Positions 19,468 to 27,658 of a stretch of DNA of 41,703 nucleotides are shown one piece after another. The first letter of the stretch is position 1; every line of letters begins with the position of its first letter. A program made the translations under genes and the position numbers. Under the pieces are notes generated by a model that did not search any database, was not told where the DNA came from, and saw only the letters and a program-made list of their open reading frames with translations. Origin of the DNA: Desulfobacterales bacterium (lineage in GTDB: Bacteria > Desulfobacterota > Desulfobacteria > Desulfobacterales > ETH-SRB1); contig JAUWOS010000003.1 in assembly GCA_030611985.1 (NCBI GenBank), positions 1 to 41,703 on the forward strand. Reading direction: 5' to 3'.

Positions 19468-20604
19468 TTATTGTCGCAACAATTTGCAGTACAAATCAAC
19501 AGTCTTTTCGCACATTTTTCTGGCTGTAAATTGATCCCTTACCCATCTTTGACCGTAACCGCCTAATCTATTCCTCAAATCTTTATTTGAAACCGCCTCA
19601 CATAATGCATCAGCCAGACTTTGTGCATCACGAGGCTTTACCAGCCAACCTGACTTGCGGTGCAGTACGGTTTCAAGGCTACCACCATGAGCTGAAGCAA
19701 TTACAGGCTTTCCCATGGCCTGACTTTCGACAGCTATCCGACCAAAAGCCTCAGGCTCTGAAGATGATGCAGATACAACAACATCAGACAGCAAAAAAGC
19801 TGCCGGCATATCATCGCAATGCCCCACAAACTTTACCCTTTTTTCCAGCTTCAATTGCAAAATCATTTTTTGCAAAAAATCGGTATATGCCGGATTTTCA
19901 TTAGTATCCCCTACACAAACCGCAGACCATGGCAAATGCTTAATTTTAGAAAGACTTTCTAAAAACAGATCATGCCCTTTTAATCTTGTCAGCCTTCCGG
20001 GAAGCATTATTACAGGAGATGTTGAATCTTTTAAGTTCCAGTTTCTTCTTAACGTTTCTATTCTTTTGCCGGAAACAACGTCCGGATTAAAAATCTTTTC
20101 ATCAAATCCTCTGTAAATCAGAACTATTCTGTTTTCTGAAACACCATATTTGTTTTTTATGTGATCTTCGATCGTCCTGGAAATCGCAATGACTCTTTCT
20201 CCTTTTGTCATCACTACGCTGTATCTGTTTACCGAATAAAATCCGTGAAACGTTGTAACAAGCCTCGGTCGTATTGCTTTCGGGAGACTTTTCCATGTAG
20301 CATATCCTATCCAGGCCGGCAAACGGGATCTTAGATGGAGAATATCTACCTTTTTCCGCATCAAAAAACGGCGTAGCGGAATTATATATCTGAGACACAC
20401 CGGACTCTTTTCACCGACTCGCCAACAGATGTGGACGCTTCCTTCCTTTTCGAGCTGCGGAACCATGCGCCCTCCGGCTGATATTACAATTGAGTTATGT
20501 CCATTTTTTGACAGATAGTTACCCAGCTCCAGTGTTCCGCGCTCAACGCCCCCTCCTTCAAGCTCCGGAAGTATCTGAACTACTGTAATCGGTCTGGCCA
20601 CCAT
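19468..20604 (-). CDS. Glycosyltransferase family 4
   Basis: VVQILPELEGGGVERGTLELGNYLSKNGH; VVSASSSEPEAFGRIAVESQAMGKPVIA; likely start MVARP at 20604, overlaps upstream gene. Confidence 0.9.
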   Translation of the reverse strand: MVARPITVVQILPELEGGGVERGTLELGNYLSKNGHNSIVISAGGRMVPQLEKEGSVHICWRVGEKSPVCLRYIIPLRRFLMRKKVDILHLRSRLPAWIGYATWKSLPKAIRPRLVTTFHGFYSVNRYSVVMTKGERVIAISRTIEDHIKNKYGVSENRIVLIYRGFDEKIFNPDVVSGKRIETLRRNWNLKDSTSPVIMLPGRLTRLKGHDLFLESLSKIKHLPWSAVCVGDTNENPAYTDFLQKMILQLKLEKRVKFVGHCDDMPAAFLLSDVVVSASSSEPEAFGRIAVESQAMGKPVIASAHGGSLETVLHRKSGWLVKPRDAQSLADALCEAVSNKDLRNRLGGYGQRWVRDQFTARKMCEKTVDLYCKLLRQ

Positions 20605-21554
20605 CTTCTTAATATCTCCCTTGCGCATCGGGAAGCCTCGTCAAGAGGCTCCACTTTAATATTCTCATTTTTTCCTGCAAGCCACATCTCATATGACGAA
20701 ATAAGTTTATTTTCAAGGAGATAATCCTCGCTTCTTTGGAACTTGCTATTCTTTTTCTTCCAATCAACAGGGAGGATACCCACGCTACATCCTGCAGTTA
20801 ATGCTTCATATATCATGGATATACTGTCTGCTGTTACCCATACAATAAAATTTTTTGCATATTCTTTTTCAATCCAGCCATCCGGCGTATCTGCCGACCT
20901 GAAAAAATCCACATTTGCATTTTGCGATGCAAGGTTCTGAAGCAAGACAATAGTTTCTTCGGGCGTTCTTGGTGAAGATGTAATTGTCCATTTTATTGAT
21001 CGCCCTTTTTCTATAATCGCTCTAATATTGGCTATAATAGCTTCGGATCTCCATTCGTGGCTCTTCTTATCCACCCCACCTACAAGAATCAACCCTTTTT
21101 TACTGTCATGTTTATCCTGAAAAACAGCCATGCCTGGCGGCCCTATAGTAAAAAAAATATTAGTGCCCGGTTTTTGCCCATCATGCTGTGGAACAAAGCA
21201 GAGATCAATTTTTTTTATCAGGAAAAAATCGGGTGTCATGCATGTAACTACCTTAGCTCCAGATTCCCGTTTTAAAAGAAGCATAGGTATATGCGTATGA
21301 GAACCGGTTCCTATGATAAGATCAACATTATTATCAGACTTTTTTTTATTTAGGAACAAAATGAAAGAGGTGATATAGGCGGCCCAGTCCCTTAAGCCAG
21401 ACTTAAAAGAGTGGCGCTGAATCCTTTTGCAGTCAACATCTATCGGGGTCATTTCTGAAAGAGCCTTTAACACTCCTTTTGTCTGCTTTTCGTGCCCCAG
21501 CCTTCCGTCAAGAAAGGCAACAATCGAAAGATATTTCATATTCTTACTCATCAT
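20580..21554 (-). CDS. ELM1/GtrOC1-like family protein of LPS clusters
   Basis: DGRLGHEKQTKGVLKAL; LIIGTGSHTHIPMLLLKRESGAKVVTCMTP; ITSSPRTPEET; VWVTADSISMIYEALTAG. Confidence 0.8.
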   Translation of the reverse strand: MMSKNMKYLSIVAFLDGRLGHEKQTKGVLKALSEMTPIDVDCKRIQRHSFKSGLRDWAAYITSFILFLNKKKSDNNVDLIIGTGSHTHIPMLLLKRESGAKVVTCMTPDFFLIKKIDLCFVPQHDGQKPGTNIFFTIGPPGMAVFQDKHDSKKGLILVGGVDKKSHEWRSEAIIANIRAIIEKGRSIKWTITSSPRTPEETIVLLQNLASQNANVDFFRSADTPDGWIEKEYAKNFIVWVTADSISMIYEALTAGCSVGILPVDWKKKNSKFQRSEDYLLENKLISSYEMWLAGKNENIKVEPLDEASRCAREILRRWWPDRLQ

Positions 21555-21577
21555 TCGCTTAAAAATTTGTGATTACC

Positions 21578-21611
21578 GGACAACCTCAGATAGTTTTAGT
21601 GTGGGTTGTCC
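21578..21611. repeat. Hairpin GGACAACC-(18 nt)-GGTTGTCC upstream of the LPS cluster
   Basis: Perfect 8-bp inverted arms 21578-21585 and 21604-21611. Confidence 0.6.
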
Positions 21612-21771
21612 AAAAAATAACATACTGATATGATAGTATTTTTTTGATGAATTAAACAACCAATCAACATAATGCGGTTCCTGATTGTAAAAAATTCAAC
21701 CACTATGGACTGAAAGTCCGTAGAATATATTGCAGGGCGGTTTTTATTCTTTCGTCAATTTGAAATGAAAT

Positions 21772-21848
21772 GAGTGTAGCCAAAACAGAACATTAATAAT
21801 TGAGAAGTTGCAAATTGAATGGATAAATGTTCTATTTTGATTACACTC
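21772..21848. repeat. Long intergenic hairpin (23-bp arms, 3 mismatches)
   Basis: GAGTGTAGCCAAAACAGAACATT at 21772-21794 vs reverse complement of AATGTTCTATTTTGATTACACTC at 21826-21848. Confidence 0.85.
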
Positions 21849-21950
21849 AAATGAAATGAAGTATAACCAAACATATCATGAATAGAAAATACAACTATAA
21901 CCGGTTTTTTATGTCAGGATGCATAAATTTTCATCAAAATATGAGCTGAA

Positions 21951-21986
21951 GGTTGGAAATAGGGTTGGAAATAGGGTTGGAAATTG
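21951..21986. repeat. 12-bp tandem repeat x3 (GGTTGGAAATAG)
   Basis: GGTTGGAAATAG GGTTGGAAATAG GGTTGGAAATTG. Confidence 0.92.
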
Positions 21987-22040
21987 ATTTTCAGGCATTG
22001 AAAAGGTTGCAAATTATTCATAACCCTTTGATTTCATTCG

Positions 22041-22116
22041 TGGTGATCCCAAGGGGAATCGAACCCCTGTTCCCGACGTGAGAGGCCGGTGTCCTAGACC
22101 GCTAGACGATGGGACC
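22041..22116 (-). tRNA. tRNA-Glu (CTC), CCA encoded
   Basis: Reverse complement GGTCCCATCGTCTAGCGGTCTAGGACACCGGCCTCTCACGTCGGGAACAGGGGTTCGATTCCCCTTGGGATCACCA folds as cloverleaf. Confidence 0.95.
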
Positions 22117-22129
22117 GGTAAGCAAGGTA

Positions 22130-22445
22130 AGGAACGTGGACGAAATAACTTCCCCCCCCCAAGTAGGCGCACAGTAGGCGCACAGTAGGCGCATAGACTT
22201 GGGTCGGATTTGCCAAATTTCAAATCCGATCTCAGACCACAAAAGTTGAAGGAATAGCGAGCTATTTTGATACTTTTGGGATTTGAGACCCGCCTGCCAT
22301 GCATTAAAACAGGCATTAATTATGTTTTGTAATAACGAAGCAGCAACACTTAACTTATGCAACTTTCAGGCATTGCGGGCAAGTCGGACAAAGGCGGCCT
22401 GAAGCTGCGATGCATAGTTGGGGAAGTTATTTCGTCCACATTCCT
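22130..22445. repeat. Repeat family 2, expanded copy 2
   Basis: TIRs AGGAACGTGGACGAAATAACTTCCCC / GGGGAAGTTATTTCGTCCACATTCCT; contains C9 run, three tandem AGTAGGCGCAC units and an extra segment absent from copy 1. Confidence 0.9.
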
Positions 22446-22656
22446 TTACTGAGTGGATATAGAAAACAGGTTACTTTGTCAAACATTATTTTGATAAAAC
22501 CTTCGGGATTTTCGGCATCCTTTGAAAGAACAACCTGATGTAAAGTGATATTTTCCAACCCGCCATTGATTAAAAATGTAGGATTTGATACTGTGATTTT
22601 GGCTGCCGACATAAGGCGGGACAGTCTGTAAATTCAATTGGCAGCCTTAAAACATT

Positions 22657-22814
22657 GTAAGCGTTCACAGGCACTGCATATGCACGTTTTCAGGGCAACC
22701 AACATAGCAAATCTATAGTTGATTGCCCTGAAAACGCTCATCTACAGCACCTGTAAAAGCTTACGTGTTGGGAGGTAGCCTTATTATGCTACTGGTTCTT
22801 CCGTGAACGGTTAC
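22657..22814. mobile_element. Hairpin MITE family 1, copy B (IS66-type ends), with 8-bp TSD AAAACATT
   Basis: Ends GTAAGCGTTCACAGG and CCGTGAACGGTTAC (inverted); AAAACATT at 22649-22656 and 22815-22822. Confidence 0.88.
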
Positions 22815-22827
22815 AAAACATTGTTGC

Positions 22828-22857
22828 GTAGTAAACGGCGAGGACGCCGTTTACTAC
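22828..22857. repeat. Perfect hairpin GTAGTAAACGGCG-AGGA-CGCCGTTTACTAC
   Basis: 13-bp perfect arms with 4-nt loop. Confidence 0.88.
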
Positions 22858-22992
22858 TCTTGGATTTTGTTTGATTGTAAAATTGCCGTATAGCCAAAAT
22901 AGCGGAAAGTGTTCCGTTTTAAGTTGGTAGTCCAGCCGTGAACGGTTACGGGAAACTTTTATAATTTAAATTAAAAAGTGGTAGAGTTGAAT

Positions 22993-24987
22993 ATGGAGAT
23001 ACCGTTACTAAATGACATTGTAATCATATTTGGACTGGCTGTTGCTGTTCTTTTTATATGTCATTGGCTTCGTGTGCCGGCGGTTGTGGGATTCCTTCTC
23101 ACGGGGATATTCGTCGGGCCTTACGGGTTTGGTCTGGTAAAGGCAGTTCATGAAGTTGAAATTTTAGCTGAAATCGGTATTGTGCTATTGCTTTTTACCA
23201 TCGGAATTGAGTTTTCACTTGAAAGACTGCTGCAAATCAGGAAATCTGTCCTGATTGGCGGTCCGTTTCAGGTGTTGCTGACTTCTTTGGCTACTTTTTT
23301 CATAGCCAGGCAGTTTGGTCAGGCTTTTGGTGAGGCGGTTTTCATCGGATTTCTCGTAGCTCTGAGCAGTACGGCGATTGTGCTCAAACTAATTCAGGAA
23401 AGAGCTGAAGTTGATAGTCCACACGGGCGTACGACTCTTGGTATCCTGATCTTTCAGGACATTATTATTGTTCCCATGCTACTGGTCACCCCGCTATTAG
23501 CCGGCGCAACAGGGAATTTAGGTGAATCTGTCCTCATTCTTATAGTCAAGGGAATCGGTATAATACTGTTGGTGATGGTCAGCGCTAAATGGATTGTACC
23601 CCAGGCATTGTATCAAATCGCAAGAACACGCAATCAAGAAATTTTTTTATTAAGTGTGATTGCAATATGCTTCGGTATTGCATGGTTAACTTCCAGAGCA
23701 GGGCTGTCCCTTGCTCTGGGCGCATTTTTGGCAGGATTGATTATTTCCGAATCTGAATACAGCCATCAGGCGCTCGGGAATATTTTACCCTTTCGGGATG
23801 TCTTTACAAGCTTCTTTTTTGTTTCCATTGGCATGCTGCTGAACATAAGCTTCTTTTTTCAGCAACCTGGAACCATTATTCTGATTGCTTTGGGGGTTTT
23901 AGTTTTAAAATCTATCATTGCCTGTTTTGCAACGATTTTGTTGGGATTTCCTTTGCGCACTTCAATCCTGGTTGGTCTTGCACTCAGTCAGGTTGGTGAA
24001 TTTTCTTTCATTCTATCAAGGGCTGGTATTGAACATGGTTTGCTTTCCGGAAATATTTATCAGATGTTCCTGGCTTTTTCTATACTTGGCATGGCAGCGA
24101 CACCATTTATTATAGCACAGGCGCCACGAATAGCGGATATTATTCTCAGATTGCCGCTACCCAAAAAATTAATATCGGGTTTTTATCCTGTTCCAGTAGT
24201 AAAAGCTGTGTATAAAAAAGACCATCTTATTATAATCGGTTTCGGAGTAAACGGGAAAAATGTGGCGCACGCCGCCAAAGTAGCCGGTATTTCCTATGCA
24301 ATTATTGAGATGAATCCGGAAACGGTAAGAAGCGAGCAAGCAAAGGGTGAACCTGTTTATTATGGCGATGCAACTCACGAGATCGTACTTCAACATACAA
24401 ACATTAAAGAAGCGAGAATTGTTGTGGTTGCAATTAACGATCCCACAGCAACCCGTAGAATTGCTGAATGCATTCGGAGACTTAATCCAAAAATTCATTT
24501 GATCGTGCGAACTCGTTATCTCCAAGAAATGAAACCTCTATACGAATTAGGGGCCAGCGAAGTCATTCCGGAAGAATTTGAGACATCGGTGGAGATCTTT
24601 ACTCGGGTTTTGACAAAATATCTTATACCCAGAGATGAAATCGAAAGGCTGGTTGCTGAGGTGAGAGCAGATAGTTATAAGATGCTTCGAAGTCTTTCCA
24701 GTGTGTCGGCATCTTTTTCTGATTTGAAACTAGAACTTCATGATGTTGAAATCAGCACATTTCGGATCTTGCAAGAATCACCGCTTATTGGGAAAAGCCT
24801 TGCCCAAATTGAGTTAAGAGGGCGCTATGGGATTTCTGCAGTGGCAATACGACGGGACTCACAGATATTGGCCAACCCTGGCGCAAACATGGTCCTTCAA
24901 TCCAACGATGTGCTTTTTGTCCTTGGATCTTCTGAAAAAATATCAGAAGCTGTTAACGCATTTTCATCTTCAAAGAAGAAGGAATGA
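22993..24987 (+). CDS. Kef-type monovalent cation:proton antiporter (CPA2) with TrkA-N and TrkA-C domains
   Basis: LTGIFVGPYGFGLV, ALSSTAIVLKL, FFFVSIGMLLN, LSQVGEFSFIL; IIGFGVNGKNVAHAAK Rossmann; TrkA-C tail. Confidence 0.93.
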   Translation: MEIPLLNDIVIIFGLAVAVLFICHWLRVPAVVGFLLTGIFVGPYGFGLVKAVHEVEILAEIGIVLLLFTIGIEFSLERLLQIRKSVLIGGPFQVLLTSLATFFIARQFGQAFGEAVFIGFLVALSSTAIVLKLIQERAEVDSPHGRTTLGILIFQDIIIVPMLLVTPLLAGATGNLGESVLILIVKGIGIILLVMVSAKWIVPQALYQIARTRNQEIFLLSVIAICFGIAWLTSRAGLSLALGAFLAGLIISESEYSHQALGNILPFRDVFTSFFFVSIGMLLNISFFFQQPGTIILIALGVLVLKSIIACFATILLGFPLRTSILVGLALSQVGEFSFILSRAGIEHGLLSGNIYQMFLAFSILGMAATPFIIAQAPRIADIILRLPLPKKLISGFYPVPVVKAVYKKDHLIIIGFGVNGKNVAHAAKVAGISYAIIEMNPETVRSEQAKGEPVYYGDATHEIVLQHTNIKEARIVVVAINDPTATRRIAECIRRLNPKIHLIVRTRYLQEMKPLYELGASEVIPEEFETSVEIFTRVLTKYLIPRDEIERLVAEVRADSYKMLRSLSSVSASFSDLKLELHDVEISTFRILQESPLIGKSLAQIELRGRYGISAVAIRRDSQILANPGANMVLQSNDVLFVLGSSEKISEAVNAFSSSKKKE

Positions 24988-25001
24988 AGGTTCATTAATT
25001 C

Positions 25002-25160
25002 ATAACCGTTCACGGGAGAACTGATAGCAAACAAGGCTTCTTCCCAACATGTAAGCTTTTACAGGTGCTGTAGATGTGCGTTTTCAGGGTAATCAACTAT
25101 ATAGTATTGCTATGTTGGTTGCCCTGAAAACGCACATATGCAGTGCCTGTGAACGCTTAC
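25002..25160. mobile_element. Hairpin MITE family 1, copy C, with 8-bp TSD ATTAATTC
   Basis: ATAACCGTTCACGG...CCTGTGAACGCTTAC; ATTAATTC at 24994-25001 and 25161-25168. Confidence 0.86.
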
Positions 25161-25222
25161 ATTAATTCATATTTGATATCGGTAGGGAATGTGGACGAAA
25201 TAACTTCCTCGGGCAGACAAAA

Positions 25223-26128
25223 ATGAATATGTCTCATGATCACAACCATACAATAAGCAATTACAATCGCGCCTTTGCCATTGGCGTTACACTCAATGTT
25301 ATTTTCGTTGCTATTGAAGCAGGCTATGGATTTGCGGCAGGATCTTTGGCCCTTATAGCAGACGCCGGACACAACTTAAGCGATGTGCTAAGTTTATTGC
25401 TTGCATGGGGCGCTGGCTTGCTGGCTGCGAAAGCTGCAACAGAAAAAAGGACATATGGTTTTCGCAAGGTAACTATAATGGCTTCTCTATCTGGCGCAAT
25501 ATTGCTGCTTATAGCGCTGGGCGGCATTACATGGGAAGCCATTGGCCGATTCTTCGATCCAAAACCGGTTGATGGGGTGATCGTTATAGTGGTTGCCACT
25601 ATTGGCGTTGTTATCAATACAATCACAGCGTTGCTTTTTGTGTCCGGCCGGAAACACGATTTGAACATCAAAAGCGCATTTCTTCATATGGCCGCCGATG
25701 CCGGTATTTCATTCGGTGTTGTTGTGGCGGGTATAATTATCATGGTTACAGGCTGGTTGTTGATTGATCCTATAATCAGTCTCCTTGTTGCAGCCGTTAT
25801 CCTCGCAGGCACCTGGTCTTTGCTTCGTGATTCGATGAATCTTGCCATAGATTCTGTTCCTGAAGGCATTGATATAAATGAAATAAAAAGATACTTAACC
25901 GGCCTTGAAAATGTTTCTCAGATACACGATCTGCACGTTTGGCCGATGAGTACAACAGAAGTTGCTTTGTCTGTTCATTTGATTATAGTTGATGATTCCT
26001 TGAATAATAATTTTCTGTTTGAACTTCAGCGGCAATTACATGACCGTTTCAGCATAGAACATTCTACAATACAGGTTGAAAAACAAAATGATGGTTACTG
26101 TGCGTTGAACAAAAACGGATGTATATAA
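25223..26128 (+). CDS. Cation diffusion facilitator (CDF/ZitB-like) transporter
   Basis: HDHNHTISNYNRAFAIGVTLN, LALIADAGHNLSDVLSLLLAWGA, MAADAGISFGVV, DLHVWPMSTTEVALSVH. Confidence 0.94.
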   Translation: MNMSHDHNHTISNYNRAFAIGVTLNVIFVAIEAGYGFAAGSLALIADAGHNLSDVLSLLLAWGAGLLAAKAATEKRTYGFRKVTIMASLSGAILLLIALGGITWEAIGRFFDPKPVDGVIVIVVATIGVVINTITALLFVSGRKHDLNIKSAFLHMAADAGISFGVVVAGIIIMVTGWLLIDPIISLLVAAVILAGTWSLLRDSMNLAIDSVPEGIDINEIKRYLTGLENVSQIHDLHVWPMSTTEVALSVHLIIVDDSLNNNFLFELQRQLHDRFSIEHSTIQVEKQNDGYCALNKNGCI

Positions 26129-26364
26129 AAGGAACGCTAACGAAATAACTTCCACTGAACCATTTTTTTATGTAAACCCTGAACCACTGAACCATTTAAC
26201 GGATACTATTCATTGAAAGGTCGCAAAAAAGTGCTATGGAATCATTCAACGCATAACTGCTTGTTGGAAATTGACGGAAAGGCGTTGCCGCGTTTTCCAT
26301 GTCTTGGCTTTATCGTTATCTGTGTATTCTCAACTATTTATTCTCTAAAAGAAAGGAAAAAATT

Positions 26365-27435
26365 ATGAAGAGTGCATTTTGTTTTATTTTGTCCATCGTA
26401 ACACTGTCAATGGTGTGCAGTTGGCCGGTTTACGCTGACCAGCAGCAGGATTGTTTTTCATCAAGTCTCCATTATACAGGCGAAGGAATGCGATATTGGT
26501 ATGAGGCTGAAGATGGATTTATGGCATTAACAGGCATTCCATATGACAAGCTTGGCTGCAAACAATGTCATTCCAAAGGCTGCAATGACTGCCACCTTAA
26601 AAAAACAAAAGAAGGTACCGGCTACTCACTGGAAATGGCTCGAAAAAATGAGACCTGTTTTAAATGCCACGTTCGAGCAAACGCTGTAGTGAAAATGGAT
26701 AAAGATCGTAACACTTTGGATGTACACACAAAAGCAGGTATGACTTGCGCTGATTGTCATACATTAAGGGAAATACATGGAGATGGAAATTCTTACAAAA
26801 CCATGAGAGACCCTGATGCCAAGGATGCTGCCTGTGTTAACTGTCATACCAGAGACTCAAAAGATTATCCTGTTGTACCAGACACCAAATCTCATATTGT
26901 CCATAAAGATAAGCTGGATTGTAGTGCCTGCCATGTTCAAAACACTATGACTTGCTATAATTGTCATTTTGGCGAATTTGCAAAGACTAAAAGCAAGCCT
27001 AAAAGTTTTGTTGGAAAAATTAAGGATTTTTTACTTTTAGTTAAATATAAAGGAAAAATTACAAGTGGTAATTTGCAAACTTTAGTTTCATCTGAAAATA
27101 AACCTTTTATTGTTTATGCTCCATATTTAACTCATTCAATAATGAGTGACGGCAGAAAGTGCGAAGAATGTCACGGGACAGAAGCAGTTAATACAATTGC
27201 TTCCGGAAAAACACATACTATGGCTGAATTTAAGGATGGTAAAATCAGTTTTTACAAAGGCATAGTTCCTTTAGCTCCTGATTTTTTGAAATGGCCATTT
27301 TTAAATAAAAAAGATGGCAAATGGGTGCCTTTTGAACCTGAACAAAAACCTCTTGTTCAGATGGGGCTTTATGCTGAACCGTTCACACAAAGTGAGCTGA
27401 ATAAGCTTAAAGTAAAGCAGATATATAAAAAATAG
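26365..27435 (+). CDS. Octaheme c-type cytochrome (exported)
   Basis: Signal peptide; eight CxxCH motifs (CKQCH, CNDCH, CFKCH, CADCH, CVNCH, CSACH, CYNCH, CEECH); ATG 26365 after gaaagga. Confidence 0.9.
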   Translation: MKSAFCFILSIVTLSMVCSWPVYADQQQDCFSSSLHYTGEGMRYWYEAEDGFMALTGIPYDKLGCKQCHSKGCNDCHLKKTKEGTGYSLEMARKNETCFKCHVRANAVVKMDKDRNTLDVHTKAGMTCADCHTLREIHGDGNSYKTMRDPDAKDAACVNCHTRDSKDYPVVPDTKSHIVHKDKLDCSACHVQNTMTCYNCHFGEFAKTKSKPKSFVGKIKDFLLLVKYKGKITSGNLQTLVSSENKPFIVYAPYLTHSIMSDGRKCEECHGTEAVNTIASGKTHTMAEFKDGKISFYKGIVPLAPDFLKWPFLNKKDGKWVPFEPEQKPLVQMGLYAEPFTQSELNKLKVKQIYKK

Positions 27436-27461
27436 TTTTTTAGAAACGATAAAACGCCACA

Positions 27462-27497
27462 TAAGGAACGGAAAAGTTGTTTCGTCTCCGTTCCTTA
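27462..27497. repeat. Mini family-2-like inverted repeat, possible terminator
   Basis: TAAGGAACGGA...TCCGTTCCTTA perfect 11-bp arms with GTTGTTTCGTC inside. Confidence 0.7.
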
Positions 27498-27582
27498 ATT
27501 TTATGCGATTGCTCTAAATGAATTCAAAATTCTTCTTGACTTTTATTTTACTTTTTAATACTTAAAGATTTTTTTCAATTGA

Positions 27583-27658
27583 TCCCCAGTAGCTCAGTTG
27601 GCAGAGCGAGTGGCTGTTAACCACTAGGTCCGCGGTTCGAGTCCGTGCTGGGGAGCCA
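27583..27658 (+). tRNA. tRNA-Asn (GTT), CCA encoded
   Basis: TCCCCAGTAGCTCAGTTGGCAGAGCGAGTGGCTGTTAACCACTAGGTCCGCGGTTCGAGTCCGTGCTGGGGAGCCA. Confidence 0.96.

Noticed and set aside
21951-21986. Possible CRISPR-like array (GGTTGGAAATAG units)
   Set aside because: Units are contiguous 12-mers with no spacers and no cas genes nearby; a simple tandem repeat
22014-22362. Two overlapping minus-strand ORFs (100 and 86 aa)
   Set aside because: Translations of tRNA-Glu and the family 2 repeat, not proteins
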